Source: Sulfurovum sp. | Lineage (GTDB): Bacteria > Campylobacterota > Campylobacteria > Campylobacterales > Sulfurovaceae | Direction of reading: 5' to 3' | NCBI GenBank assembly: GCA_027062365.1 | Contig: JAMOTK010000016.1 | Coordinates: forward strand, 1 to 53,856 | DNA length: 53,856 nucleotides | In this document: piece by piece, positions 24,508 through 34,927 of the stretch | Numbering within the stretch: the first letter of the stretch is position 1 | How the letters are laid out: each line of letters opens with the position of its first letter | Translations under genes and position numbers: made by a program | The notes under the pieces: generated by a model | Seen by the model: only the letters and a program-made list of their open reading frames with translations | Database searches by the model: none | What the model was told of the DNA's origin: nothing

Positions 24508-24676
24508 ATATACACGTTTTATCCTTGAACTTATAACAAATATTCTTATAGACAATATCATCAAAAACTTTTTCTAGTTATCTCTCTAAATTTCATATTT
24601 TAGCCATTTTTTAAAGTAATCTTAATGAGCAAAATGAGAGAATAAAAGGCAATCAAAAATTCTAAAGGAGACTAAA

Positions 24677-27034
24677 ATGATTTCAAAACTGATAAAAAGC
24701 ACTATAGCAACCTCTTTACTTGCTACGATGTCCTTTGCTAATGCTGGGTATGATAAAACCCCACCATTTGGAATGGAGAAACTAGACAAAGTAAAAGTAA
24801 ATGGTGCTGATGCGTACCAACCAAAGGCAGACTATAGCATGTTCGTAAACTACGAACTTGGTATGCACTGTGTTGGGTTTGATATGTCTTACTGTTGTGT
24901 GATTCCACCATACAACTCTATTCAAGCACAAGCGATAAAAGTAGGAAAAGGAAATACCCTTCCTAAATTACTTTCACCTAAAGACAATGTAAAGGTATTT
25001 GCTTACACAAAGGACAACTCGTTCTCTGAAGGTAACAAAATGAAATACTGGACTGTTTCTAAAGATGCCGATGGTGATGGTCACTTAGATTCAGCAGGAG
25101 ACAACGTAGCAAACTACGTATGGACACACCTCTTTATCTACAAAGACCTTGAAGGTACAATGCCAAAAGGTGTCACAGGTAAAGACAGACTTAGAATCGG
25201 TCGTCAAATTCCTGTCAAAGTAGATCATGGTCCTTCTGGTGCGCCGATGACTGGATATATGACGTATGCTGGTAAACATGGTGGTAACATTGTATTTACA
25301 GATACGCTTGTACCTGCTGTTAAAGATGTAAAGCTTGTATTGACTGCATCTCACCTTTGGGATTCATTAGGTCTTCCTCTTACTGCATTTAATGATAGTA
25401 GAAGAAAAGGTTCTTTGCGTTCAGTGACTGAAAAAGATTTTCAACCATTCCAATACTCTACTGTTGAGCTACATACTCAAGATGGTAAGCAAATCAAACA
25501 GCCTGATAATCATGCCGTTTCGTACTTTGGTACAAACCCTGTAGATATTCCTAACTGTTATGCTTGTCATTCACGTACAGGTAAAGCTGCACAAATGGCT
25601 AGAGATGAAGGTCTCAAACAAGCAGACAAAGAGTATGCTTACTGGAAAACATATCCAGATACTTCAGAGTATATGGCTAGACTTTCAGAAGGTTCTATCA
25701 ATATTCTTGCCCTTCATGACTCACACCATGGGACAACATTCCTTTCTAGCTATGATTCAAATGCAGCGATTAACAGACTTGGAAAAGTTGGTTTTGTAAA
25801 CTGTACTGACTGTCATGGAGACAATGTCTCTGGTAACCTTCTTTCTCCAAGAGTGACAGCTTCAGGATACAAAACTGTTAAAGCAAAACCTCTTTCAGAA
25901 GCGATTCACGGATTCCACCTTGCGATGGTACCTATGCCTGATGCAGCTGGACGAAGTCAAGCATGTCAATCATGTCACCCTACGCACTTCCAAAATCCTA
26001 ACATGAATGATGACACGAACCCGTTCCGTGTAACAGATAGATATGGTGAAGCTAGATTTGCAAAAGGCGATATTAGAAAATCTGGTGGTGGTTGTTATGT
26101 AAGACGTGATGCTCACTCTAACCCTAATGCTAAACCTCCGTTCTTCTTGAATGCTTATGGTAAATGGCAACTTGAAAATGTCTCTATGAAAGATGAGCAT
26201 GGTAAAGACTCTGAAATGAGAGGACTCTACTGTACAAACTGTCACTCTAAAGTTGCACAAGCACTTTATGCCTATGACGACATCACAAATGATTCTAAAC
26301 AAGAAGGAAAAACACTCAGAAATAAATCACTTAAAGAGCTTATCAAAGCTGTTGCTGATGGAGATATGAAAAAGTTTGTAGATATGGCTGATGCTAAAGC
26401 CACTGGTACCAATGAAGTACTAAGCTACTATATTGACCACAAATCTGCCGTATTGGTAAAAAATGTTGGAAAAGATGGTAAATTAGACTTAAAACCTTGG
26501 AACCATAAAACAGGTGGAGATGTACCTTATGCAGCTGCTTCAGGTGGTAATGACTGGTGGTTATCAGCTTCTGAACCTCACTGTGCAGATTGTCACTTAG
26601 CACCATTTGTAGAGCAAGAAACTGGTGGTAAATACTTCCCAATTGACCAACCAAACAAATATTCACTCTATAGATACTCAAAAGCACATGGAAGCATCGC
26701 ATGTCAAACATGTCATGAATCAACACATGGTCTTTACTCTAGTAGATATGATGGTGATGAGCGTTCTGTAGATGTCACAACACACGAACAAGCACTTCAA
26801 TATTCACCAGATGGTAAATATGCTGGACCTGTTACATGTTCTGCTTGTCATACAGTCAATAAAGATGGTGTACCGATTCAATTAGAAGGTACAGAGTATG
26901 CAAATGATTACTGGGCTTCAGTGACACTGGCACACTTTATGAGAGAAGGCGACCAAAAACTAGAAGTCAAAGCTTTAGTTAAAAAGTACCCTTACAAAAC
27001 TTCTACAAAAGTAGTTACGGATGGTTGGAAGTAA
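24677..27034 (+). CDS. Heptahaem c-type cytochrome, copy 1
   Basis: The 785-aa protein has a Sec signal peptide (about 1-23, ending ANA) and seven CXXCH haem-binding sites (CYACH, CTDCH, CQSCH, CTNCH, CADCH, CQTCH, CSACH), all in the C-terminal two thirds. The N-terminal third has no haem motif but has an unusual Cys-rich segment, ELGMHCVGFDMSYCCVIPPYN (near 61-81), and a GGGCYVRRDAHS segment that is not a standard haem site. It would be a periplasmic electron carrier or oxidoreductase. AAAGGAG precedes the ATG. I cannot name the substrate or a characterised family. A near-identical copy follows directly. Confidence 0.88.
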   Translation: MISKLIKSTIATSLLATMSFANAGYDKTPPFGMEKLDKVKVNGADAYQPKADYSMFVNYELGMHCVGFDMSYCCVIPPYNSIQAQAIKVGKGNTLPKLLSPKDNVKVFAYTKDNSFSEGNKMKYWTVSKDADGDGHLDSAGDNVANYVWTHLFIYKDLEGTMPKGVTGKDRLRIGRQIPVKVDHGPSGAPMTGYMTYAGKHGGNIVFTDTLVPAVKDVKLVLTASHLWDSLGLPLTAFNDSRRKGSLRSVTEKDFQPFQYSTVELHTQDGKQIKQPDNHAVSYFGTNPVDIPNCYACHSRTGKAAQMARDEGLKQADKEYAYWKTYPDTSEYMARLSEGSINILALHDSHHGTTFLSSYDSNAAINRLGKVGFVNCTDCHGDNVSGNLLSPRVTASGYKTVKAKPLSEAIHGFHLAMVPMPDAAGRSQACQSCHPTHFQNPNMNDDTNPFRVTDRYGEARFAKGDIRKSGGGCYVRRDAHSNPNAKPPFFLNAYGKWQLENVSMKDEHGKDSEMRGLYCTNCHSKVAQALYAYDDITNDSKQEGKTLRNKSLKELIKAVADGDMKKFVDMADAKATGTNEVLSYYIDHKSAVLVKNVGKDGKLDLKPWNHKTGGDVPYAAASGGNDWWLSASEPHCADCHLAPFVEQETGGKYFPIDQPNKYSLYRYSKAHGSIACQTCHESTHGLYSSRYDGDERSVDVTTHEQALQYSPDGKYAGPVTCSACHTVNKDGVPIQLEGTEYANDYWASVTLAHFMREGDQKLEVKALVKKYPYKTSTKVVTDGWK

Positions 27035-27052
27035 TTCTTCCCACTTCTCTAT

Positions 27053-27077
27053 CTCATAGTATTTTACATACTATGAG
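27053..27077 (+). terminator. Stem-loop between the two cytochrome genes
   Basis: CTCATAGTAT and ATACTATGAG form a perfect 10-bp stem with a 5-base loop in the 78-base intergenic gap. Without a T run it is more likely an mRNA-stabilising or partial-termination hairpin. Confidence 0.55.
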
Positions 27078-27112
27078 ACCACAATAATTTATTAATCTAA
27101 TAGGAGAAAAAA

Positions 27113-29470
27113 ATGATTTCAAAAATCGTAAAAAGTACAGTCACGGCTTCACTCTTAGCTACTGTTTCTTATGCGGCTACAAGCTATGACAAAAATCCCC
27201 CATTTGGCGTAGATAAGCTAGAGGTAGTCAAAGTCAATGGTAAAACAGCTTACCAACCCAAAGCAGACTATAGCATGTTCGTAAACTACGAACTTGGTAT
27301 GCACTGTGTTGGGTTTGATATGTCTTACTGTTGTGTGATTCCACCTTACAACTCTATCCAATCACAAGTCATTAGAGTCGGTAAAGGCAAAAAGTTTCCA
27401 AAGCTTATGACACCTGATGACAATGTAAAAGTATTTGCTTACACAAAGGACAACTCGTTCTCTGAGGGTAACAAAATGAAATACTGGACTGTTGCCAAAG
27501 ATGTAGATGGCGATGGTCATATGGATTCAGCTGGCGACAACGTAGCAAACTACGTATGGACACACCTCTTTATCTACAAAGACCTTGAAGGTACGATGCC
27601 AAAAGGTGTCACAGATAAAGACAGACTCCGTGTAGGAAAAGAAATTTCTGTCAAAGTAGATCATGGTCCTTCTGGTGCACCGATGACTGGATATATGACG
27701 TATGCTGGTAAACATGGTGGTAACATCGTATTTTCTGATACACTTGTACCTGCTGTAAAAAATATTAAGCTTGTATTAACTGCTTCTCACCTTTGGGATT
27801 CATTAGGTCTTCCTCTTACTGCATTTAATGATAGTAGAAGAAAAGGGTCGTTACGTTCAGTGACTGAAAAAGATTTTCAACCATTCCAATACTCTACTGT
27901 TGAGCTACACGATGGTCAAGGAAAAGCAATCAATCAACCAGATGGTGTTGCCGTTTCGTATTTTGGTACAAACCCTGTAGATATTCCTAACTGTTATGCT
28001 TGTCATTCACGTACAGGTAAAGCGGCACAAATGGCTAGAGATGAAGGTCTCAAACAAGGTGATGCAGAATATGCTTACTGGAAAACATACCCAGATACTT
28101 CAGAGTATATGGCTAGATTATCTGAGGGTTCTATCAATATTCTTTCTCTTCATGATGCACACCATGGTACAACTTTTTTAAGTGATTATCATGACAATGC
28201 TCCAAGCAAACGTTTGGGTAAAGTTGGTTTTGTAAACTGTACTGACTGTCATGGAGACAATGTATCAGGTAACCTTCTTTCTCCAAGACTTCATGCAACT
28301 GGATACAAAACAGTCAAAGCAAAACCTCTTTCAGAAGCGATTCACGGATTCCACCTTGCGATGGTACCTATGCCTGATGCAGCTGGACGAAGTCAAGCAT
28401 GTCAATCATGTCACCCAACGCACTTCCAAAATCCTAACATGAATGATGACACGAATCCGTTCCGTGTAACAGACAGATATGGTGAAGCTAGATTTGCAAA
28501 AGGCGATATTAGAAAATCTGGTGGTGGTTGTTATGTAAGACGTGATGCTCACTCTAACCCTAATGCTAAACCTCCGTTCTTCTTGAATGCTTATGGTAAA
28601 TGGCAACTTGAAAATGTCTCTATGAAAGATGAGCATGGTAAAGACTCTGAAATGAGAGGACTCTACTGTACAAACTGTCACTCTAAAGTTGCACAAGCAC
28701 TTTATGCCTATGACGACATCACAAATGATTCTAAACAAGAAGGAAAAACACTCAGAAATAAATCACTTAAAGAGCTTATCAAAGCTGTAGCTGATGGAGA
28801 TATGAAAAAATTTGTAGATATGGCTGATGCTAAAGCCACTGGTACAAACGAAGTACTAAGCTTCTATCTTGACCACAAATCTGCCGTATTGGTAAAAAAT
28901 GTTGGTAAAGATGGTAAATTAGACTTAAAACCTTGGAACCATAAAACAGGTGGAGATGTACCTTATGCAGCAGCTTCTGGTGGTAATGACTGGTGGTTAT
29001 CGGCATCTGAGCCTCACTGTGCAGATTGTCACTTAGCACCATTTGTAGAACAAGAAACTGGTGGTAAATATTTCCCAATTGACCAACCAAACAAATATTC
29101 ACTCTATAGATACTCAAAGGCTCACGGAGACATCGCATGTCAAACATGTCATGAATCAACACATGGTCTTTACTCAACACGTTATGATGGTGATGAGCGT
29201 TCTGTAGATGTCACAACACACGAACAAGCACTTCAATATTCACCAGATGGTAAATATGCTGGACCTGTTACATGTTCTGCTTGTCATACAGTCAACAAAT
29301 CAGGTGTACCTGTTCAACTAGAAGGTACAGAGTATGCAAATGACTACTGGGCTTCAGTAACACTAGCACACTTTATGAGAGAAGGCGACCAAAAACTAGA
29401 AGTCAAAAAACTAGTTAAAAAGTACCCTTACAAAACTTCTACAAAAGTAGTTACGGATGGTTGGAAGTAA
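27113..29470 (+). CDS. Heptahaem c-type cytochrome, copy 2
   Basis: This is also 785 aa, with a signal peptide (about 1-21) and the same seven CXXCH sites. It differs from copy 1 mainly in the first 110 residues and near residues 280-385, while a long central block around haems 3 and 4 is almost identical even at synonymous sites. TAGGAG lies upstream of the ATG. The tandem pair may provide dose or slightly different partners; electron donor and acceptor cannot be read from the sequence. A hairpin in the gap suggests one transcript with processing, or two transcripts. Confidence 0.88.
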   Translation: MISKIVKSTVTASLLATVSYAATSYDKNPPFGVDKLEVVKVNGKTAYQPKADYSMFVNYELGMHCVGFDMSYCCVIPPYNSIQSQVIRVGKGKKFPKLMTPDDNVKVFAYTKDNSFSEGNKMKYWTVAKDVDGDGHMDSAGDNVANYVWTHLFIYKDLEGTMPKGVTDKDRLRVGKEISVKVDHGPSGAPMTGYMTYAGKHGGNIVFSDTLVPAVKNIKLVLTASHLWDSLGLPLTAFNDSRRKGSLRSVTEKDFQPFQYSTVELHDGQGKAINQPDGVAVSYFGTNPVDIPNCYACHSRTGKAAQMARDEGLKQGDAEYAYWKTYPDTSEYMARLSEGSINILSLHDAHHGTTFLSDYHDNAPSKRLGKVGFVNCTDCHGDNVSGNLLSPRLHATGYKTVKAKPLSEAIHGFHLAMVPMPDAAGRSQACQSCHPTHFQNPNMNDDTNPFRVTDRYGEARFAKGDIRKSGGGCYVRRDAHSNPNAKPPFFLNAYGKWQLENVSMKDEHGKDSEMRGLYCTNCHSKVAQALYAYDDITNDSKQEGKTLRNKSLKELIKAVADGDMKKFVDMADAKATGTNEVLSFYLDHKSAVLVKNVGKDGKLDLKPWNHKTGGDVPYAAASGGNDWWLSASEPHCADCHLAPFVEQETGGKYFPIDQPNKYSLYRYSKAHGDIACQTCHESTHGLYSTRYDGDERSVDVTTHEQALQYSPDGKYAGPVTCSACHTVNKSGVPVQLEGTEYANDYWASVTLAHFMREGDQKLEVKKLVKKYPYKTSTKVVTDGWK

Positions 29471-29495
29471 TTCCTCCCTCCCTACTTCGTAGCAT

Positions 29496-29530
29496 AAACC
29501 TTATAAAGATTTTTTCTTTGTAGGGTTTTA
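29496..29530. terminator. Bidirectional terminator between cytochrome copy 2 and trmA
   Basis: AAACCTTATAAAGA and TCTTTGTAGGGTTT pair over 14 positions (two G-U pairs) around a T5 loop, with T-rich sequence following on the plus strand. It lies between convergent genes. Confidence 0.6.
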
Positions 29531-29543
29531 CTTCACAAAACTT

Positions 29544-30662
29544 CTACACATTTTTTACTAAAAATACGCCACTTTCAATATGTGCTGTATGAGGAAATTG
29601 GTCATATATGGCTGCTTCTTTTACTTCATGTGTTTGGCTTAATATTTCTAAATCTCTTGCTAGGGTGTCTGGATTACATGAAATATAGATAATATGGTCT
29701 ATTTTGGAAATGAGTTCTATTGTGCCTTGATCTAGCCCTGCTCTAGGGGGGTCTACAAGTACGGTAGAGAAATGATATGATTTTAAATCTATCTCTTTTA
29801 ATCTTGAAAATGCTCTTACACCATTGAGGGCTTGGGTCATCTCCTCAGAAGATAATCTTGCGAAAGTAATATTGTTTATTTGATTGATGGCACAGTTTTG
29901 AAGGGCTGCATGGATAGAGCGTTTACTTATTTCTGTGGCTAGAACCTTGTCAAAATAATGAGAAAGAGGCAAAGTAAAGTTCCCTAATCCACAGTAAGAC
30001 TCTAAAAAATCTCCATAGCCTACTTTTTTGGCTTGGGTAATTGCCCATTCTATCATCTTGATATTGACCGTAGGATTGGGTTGGGTAAATCCACTTTCAT
30101 ATTGAAGATAGCTAAATATCTTGCCATCTATTTCTAAACGCTCTGTTACATATTCATCGGACAAAATCACTTTTTGTTTACGGCTTCTACCCATGACTTT
30201 ACATTCTAAAAGTATCTCAATCTCTTTGGCTTCGATACTCCATATCTCATCTAATTTACGATGATAAAGCATGGTAAGAAGACATTCATCGGTGGTAGTT
30301 GCCAAAAATTCTACAGCAAACAACCTCTGTTTTAAGACTTTAGGTGAGGCATTGATTATCTCCAATAGTTTCCACATACGTTTTTCTATCGCTTCTATCA
30401 CTTTAGGACATTCTTCGATAGTCATCGCACCCTTTTCTTCTAATTTACCCATTGCATAGTCACATCTATCCCCATCATGCCATATACGAAACTCTGACCT
30501 TGCTCGATAATGAGAGCTTGGAGAATCAAATATTTCTAATTTTTTATCATAAAAAGGAGATAAGAGCGTACACACTCTTTGCTCTTTTTGAGCCAACTGA
30601 TTTTCATACTCTAAATCGAACAAACCACAAGAGCCACAAGAGCCAAAATGTTTACATATCAT
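29544..30662 (-). CDS. trmA: tRNA (uracil-5-)-methyltransferase
   Basis: TrmA methylates U54 of tRNA to ribothymidine using SAM. The SAM-binding segment is FLESYCGLGNFTLPL (near 220), followed by DPPRAGLD and the catalytic-cysteine motif ISCNPDTLARDL near the C-terminus. The N-terminus carries a cysteine group (CKHFGSCGSCGLF) seen in Campylobacterota members. At 372 aa it is the expected length for TrmA without a TRAM domain. An RlmD/RumA-type 23S enzyme is the main alternative, but these are usually longer and have a TRAM domain. Confidence 0.87.
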   Translation of the reverse strand: MICKHFGSCGSCGLFDLEYENQLAQKEQRVCTLLSPFYDKKLEIFDSPSSHYRARSEFRIWHDGDRCDYAMGKLEEKGAMTIEECPKVIEAIEKRMWKLLEIINASPKVLKQRLFAVEFLATTTDECLLTMLYHRKLDEIWSIEAKEIEILLECKVMGRSRKQKVILSDEYVTERLEIDGKIFSYLQYESGFTQPNPTVNIKMIEWAITQAKKVGYGDFLESYCGLGNFTLPLSHYFDKVLATEISKRSIHAALQNCAINQINNITFARLSSEEMTQALNGVRAFSRLKEIDLKSYHFSTVLVDPPRAGLDQGTIELISKIDHIIYISCNPDTLARDLEILSQTHEVKEAAIYDQFPHTAHIESGVFLVKNV

Positions 30663-30792
30663 TGTTATTACCTTATTTTAAACTTCTAATGATGTATTTT
30701 ATCTTAAGTGAGATAAAAATGACTACTATTTAGACTTTTTAACAGCATTCTTTGGTTATACTTTAGTTCAAATTATTGATTAGGTATATATA

Positions 30793-32037
30793 ATGAATCA
30801 AACAAAAAAACGCTTACATATCATTAAACTCGCTATTTCTATCACTGATATAGAAACGATACAGCTTCAAATTCTCAAACTTACACCTATGCAAACAGAC
30901 GCAAGTATCCAAGAGATTATTTCACTACTTCAAAGAGGTAGCTATGTTAAGTCACAAGAACTCATTAGTATCTATATGGATACAGCACCTGATGAGATAT
31001 TACAAAGAAGTTCACAACAAGAATATCTACCTAGCGTCCCTAATGCTGAAGGAAATCTTATTGATGAATTTGAACTTTTTTTAACACCTTCTGTGCATAG
31101 TACACAAAATACAACGCAGATGGATGCCCATGATTTTGACACCCTATTGCATACAGATACAAGCAACGAAATTTTTGAGGAAGATACTTTTTTTGAAGAA
31201 GAAGAGATAGATCAGACAGATATTTCTACAGAAAAAGAGACTAACGAAGATACTTTTTTTGATGATAAAGAGAGTACAGATAAAGAAAATTTTGAAGAAA
31301 ATCACAAAGAAGACAGTATAGAAGAAACACCTGAAAACAAAAATATAGAGCAAGAAATAGAAGAAAATACAAGCGAAAATACAAATAAAAAAACAGAAGA
31401 AAATAATAATGAAACCCCGACAACAGAAGCATCCCAAGACACAGTAGAAGAAGCTAAGAAAATAGAAACTAAAAAAACAGAAACTACCAAAGATACCGAT
31501 ACAAAAGACAATACCCATACACGTACCTATGAGCCTATGCCACATATTACACAAAAGCTTATCCACATGGAGAAACGTTATCCTTCACACGCACACTCTG
31601 ATGAAAAATTTGAAACGGTAGAAACACTTTTAGAAAAAATATCTAATGAAGGCTATACAGAGAGTGATATAGAAGAAGTCATTCAAATGTCCAAAAAGCT
31701 CATCACGATAGAACAACCAGAAGAAGCAGCTGAACTTTTGTATATTTGTGCCTCAACAGAATCACAATTTGCACAATTTATGTTGGCTAGAGAACTCTAT
31801 TCAGGTACATTGCTCAAACGAAATATTGAGTCAGCATTTATACTTATGAGTACATTAGCAAAAGATAATTATCCTGAAGCACTTTGTGATTTGGGTCAAT
31901 TTTTTGAAAATGGTATAGGTACAATCCCTGACCTCATCAAAGCAGAAAGCCTCTATAAAGAGGCTATGATACTAGGCATTAAAAGAGCAGCCAAACACCA
32001 TGCTCGTTTGCAAAAACAAAATAGAGGATTCTTTTAA
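30793..32037 (+). CDS. Acidic protein with C-terminal Sel1-type repeats
   Basis: The 414-aa protein has no signal peptide. The N-terminal 80 residues look helical, the middle (about 95-250) is extremely rich in Glu, Asp, Thr, Asn and Lys and probably disordered, and the C-terminal 100 residues carry two Sel1/TPR-like helical repeats (AQFMLARELYSGTLLKRNIESA and ALCDLGQFFENGIGTIPD). Such proteins act as scaffolds; no partner is indicated. Its stop codon directly abuts that of bioA on the other strand, leaving no room for a separate terminator. Confidence 0.7.
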   Translation: MNQTKKRLHIIKLAISITDIETIQLQILKLTPMQTDASIQEIISLLQRGSYVKSQELISIYMDTAPDEILQRSSQQEYLPSVPNAEGNLIDEFELFLTPSVHSTQNTTQMDAHDFDTLLHTDTSNEIFEEDTFFEEEEIDQTDISTEKETNEDTFFDDKESTDKENFEENHKEDSIEETPENKNIEQEIEENTSENTNKKTEENNNETPTTEASQDTVEEAKKIETKKTETTKDTDTKDNTHTRTYEPMPHITQKLIHMEKRYPSHAHSDEKFETVETLLEKISNEGYTESDIEEVIQMSKKLITIEQPEEAAELLYICASTESQFAQFMLARELYSGTLLKRNIESAFILMSTLAKDNYPEALCDLGQFFENGIGTIPDLIKAESLYKEAMILGIKRAAKHHARLQKQNRGFF

Positions 32038-33348
32038 TCACGCCTCTAAAAGTTTATTGATGCCTTGATAGGCTACTTCTATCATCGTATCTATTTCTTC
32101 ATAGCTAATAATGTAAGGGGGCATAAAATAAATAATATGTCCCAAGGGTCTTAATAGTACACCTTGGCTTAAGGCATACTCATAAATTTTTAACCCTATA
32201 CGCTCTTCTGCTTTGTATCCTTGTAGCTCTATCGCTGTGACCATACCTTGTTGTCGAATACTTTTGATATTTGACAACGCTAAAAATTTGTCTAGCTTTA
32301 CTTTGATATAGGCTGATTTCTTTTTATTTTCTCCTAAAATATCTTGGGTTTCAAATATCTCTAGTGTTGCCAATGCTGCTGCACATGCCAAAGGATTGCC
32401 TGTATAAGAGTGAGAATGTAAAAATGCTTTATGTTCATTATAATCACAATAAAATGCCTGATAGACATCCTGCGTAGTCATTACCACAGACAAAGGCAGA
32501 TAGCCTCCTGTTAAGCCTTTGGATAAGGTCATAAAATCAGGAGAGATAGAAGCATGGTCACAAGCAAACATCATACCCGTACGCCCAAAACCTGTCATAA
32601 TTTCATCGGCAATGAGATGTACATTGTATCGCTTTGTCAAGATTCTTGCACCTTTGAGATAATTGGCATGATACATGTGCATCCCACCTGCCCCTTGAAT
32701 CAAAGGCTCGATAATAAATGCAGCAATCTCATGCCCTCTTTCTTTGAGTACACTCTCTAAGACATCTAATGCAATTTGGGCTTCTTGTGTACTTTGGTCA
32801 CGAGGTACAGCCACTTGCATATTGTTAATCAACAGTGGTTTGTACGTCTCTTTATACAAACTCACATCACCCACACTCAATGCCCCTATCGTTTCTCCAT
32901 GATAAGAGTTGCTAAGTGATAAAAAAATTGACTTACTTTCTCCTTTATTGAGATGATAATGGTAACTCATTTTCAAAGATGCTTCTACGGCACTTGAACC
33001 ATTGTCTACATAAAAAACTTTTTTCAAATCTTTTGGCGTAATATTGACGAGTTTATGGGCTAGTTCTACTGCTGGTTCATGTGTAAACCCTGCTAATAAC
33101 ACATGCTCCAAGGTATCTAATTGGATTTTAATCTTTTCATTGATATGCGTATTACAATGTCCAAAGAGATTGACCCACCATGAGCTTACGGCATCGATGT
33201 ATTTATTGCCATCAAAGTCATAGAGATAGACTCCTTTGCCAGAACGGATAGGAATCAAGGGTAATGTCTCATGGTCTTTCATTTGTGTACAAGGATGCCA
33301 TATCACATCTAAGTCACGTTGCATTATTTTAGAATTTTTATTCTGCAT
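32038..33348 (-). CDS. bioA: Adenosylmethionine-8-amino-7-oxononanoate aminotransferase
   Basis: BioA makes 7,8-diaminopelargonate in biotin synthesis, using SAM as amino donor and PLP as cofactor. Diagnostic segments are IWHPCTQMKDHE at the N-terminus, DAVSSWWVNLFGHC, DNGSSAVEASLKMSYHYH, ADEIMTGFGRTG and the PLP-lysine region TLSKGLTGGYLPLS. Length 436 aa is typical; a start eight codons later (MQRDLDVIWHP) is possible. No other bio gene is next to it. Confidence 0.95.
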   Translation of the reverse strand: MQNKNSKIMQRDLDVIWHPCTQMKDHETLPLIPIRSGKGVYLYDFDGNKYIDAVSSWWVNLFGHCNTHINEKIKIQLDTLEHVLLAGFTHEPAVELAHKLVNITPKDLKKVFYVDNGSSAVEASLKMSYHYHLNKGESKSIFLSLSNSYHGETIGALSVGDVSLYKETYKPLLINNMQVAVPRDQSTQEAQIALDVLESVLKERGHEIAAFIIEPLIQGAGGMHMYHANYLKGARILTKRYNVHLIADEIMTGFGRTGMMFACDHASISPDFMTLSKGLTGGYLPLSVVMTTQDVYQAFYCDYNEHKAFLHSHSYTGNPLACAAALATLEIFETQDILGENKKKSAYIKVKLDKFLALSNIKSIRQQGMVTAIELQGYKAEERIGLKIYEYALSQGVLLRPLGHIIYFMPPYIISYEEIDTMIEVAYQGINKLLEA

Positions 33349-33448
33349 ATATTTCCTTAATATGTTACGTTATTTATTTACATAGACTCATTACAAGTTT
33401 ATTTGGATAGAATATTATACAAATTTTTCGATAGAAGGTAGATAAAGT

Positions 33449-34918
33449 ATGATTAGTTGGATGCAAAAACATAATAAGTATCTCGTATGGACGATATGGG
33501 TAGCAACTATTGCTTTTATTGGTGCAGGTTTTGTAGGTTGGGGAACACTTGATTTAAGTGGTAAATCTGGAAATGTCGCTAAAGTAGGTGATATTGAGAT
33601 TTCACAAACCAAACTAAATATGGTATATAGCAATATTTATTCACAGTATAACGAAGCAATGCAAGGTAAACTTGATGACAAAAAAGCCAAAGAGATGGGT
33701 CTTGTCAAACAAGCATTTAAGCGACTAGAAACACAAGCTAAGATACTTAACTTTGCAAAAGAAGTAGGTATCATTGTCTCAGATGAAGAAATTTTAGAAA
33801 GAATACAAGCAATTGCTGGTTTTAAAAAAGAGGGTGTATTTAATCAAGATATTTATAATAATTATCTCTTAGGACAAAGAATTAAAGCCAAAGTATTTGA
33901 AAATACATTTAGAGAAGAGCTTATTATCCAAAAAACTATTGCCCTTCTTACTACAGAGGGCTTAGACCTCGAAATAGAATCTATTTCGGCAGCTATGAAT
34001 GTAAGTGATAAACTAGCCTATATTGTATTATCAGAGAAAGACGTTGATTTTACATTAGATGAAGCCAAAGCAAAATCTTTTTGGGAGATGCAAAAAGAAA
34101 ACTATATGACCAAGCAAAAGTATGACCTTTCTATCGTATGGACGGAGAGTAAAACAGCTGTAGTCACAGAAGATGAGATAAAAGCATACTATGAAGCAAA
34201 TAGTTTCAACTATACCAATGCACAAGGCAAACAACTTAGCTACGAAGAAGCCAAAAGTAACGCGACCAATGACTTAAAACTCAAAAAAACAAAAAAATCT
34301 GCTCAAAAAGCATATATTGCTTTCAAAAAAGGAACACTTAATAGCAGTGAAAAAATTACACTTTCATTGGGTGATTTGAAGTTAACTCCTGATGTATGGA
34401 ATGCTTTACAAGAAAAAAGTATTGGTGATATATTGAAACCAAAAGTAGTAGCTGATATGTATGCTACTATCAAAATAGAAAATATTGTCTTGCCAAAAGT
34501 AAAAACATACGCAGAAGCCAAAGCAGAAGTCACTACTTTATATACAGCTCAAGCCAAAAAAGAAGCCCTTTTGATACTTTCAGAAAAGACACTGAAAGAG
34601 TTTAATCAAAGTAAGCCTATCTTATCTAATTTTGTTAAACTTGAAGAAAATATTGATTTAAAACCTTTAAATAACCAAGAAAGTGTCACATTTCTACAAA
34701 AACTCTTTACATCTTCTAAAGAAAAAGGTATTATTAGCGTAATGGATAAAATCGTAGTCTATAATATTTTAGAACAAAAGTTAACTTCAGCAGATAAAAA
34801 TGAGACTAAAAATATCCAAGAAACAGTTAATACATTAAAACAAAATACTTTTGAAACAAATTTGATTAAAATGTTGGATAAAAAATATCCAACAGAAACA
34901 TACGTAACTGGTCTATAG
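33449..34918 (+). CDS. PpiD/SurA-like periplasmic peptidyl-prolyl isomerase or chaperone
   Basis: The 489-aa protein has an N-terminal membrane anchor (about 12-34; VWTIWVATIAFIGAGFVGWGTL) and a SurA_N_3-like chaperone domain (VGDIEISQTKLNMVYSNIYSQY onward). A central parvulin-like region (about 240-350) is weakly conserved, so isomerase activity is uncertain. It would help fold exported proteins from the outer face of the inner membrane. The ftsA start lies 9 bases after its stop, the arrangement seen in other Campylobacterota. Confidence 0.85.
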   Translation: MISWMQKHNKYLVWTIWVATIAFIGAGFVGWGTLDLSGKSGNVAKVGDIEISQTKLNMVYSNIYSQYNEAMQGKLDDKKAKEMGLVKQAFKRLETQAKILNFAKEVGIIVSDEEILERIQAIAGFKKEGVFNQDIYNNYLLGQRIKAKVFENTFREELIIQKTIALLTTEGLDLEIESISAAMNVSDKLAYIVLSEKDVDFTLDEAKAKSFWEMQKENYMTKQKYDLSIVWTESKTAVVTEDEIKAYYEANSFNYTNAQGKQLSYEEAKSNATNDLKLKKTKKSAQKAYIAFKKGTLNSSEKITLSLGDLKLTPDVWNALQEKSIGDILKPKVVADMYATIKIENIVLPKVKTYAEAKAEVTTLYTAQAKKEALLILSEKTLKEFNQSKPILSNFVKLEENIDLKPLNNQESVTFLQKLFTSSKEKGIISVMDKIVVYNILEQKLTSADKNETKNIQETVNTLKQNTFETNLIKMLDKKYPTETYVTGL

Positions 34919-34927
34919 GAGGGCAAA

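Noticed and set aside
25970-26302. 110-aa antisense frames in both cytochrome genes (also 28406-28738)
   Set aside because: They are complementary shadows of the same conserved cytochrome block; their likeness to each other only reflects the gene duplication.
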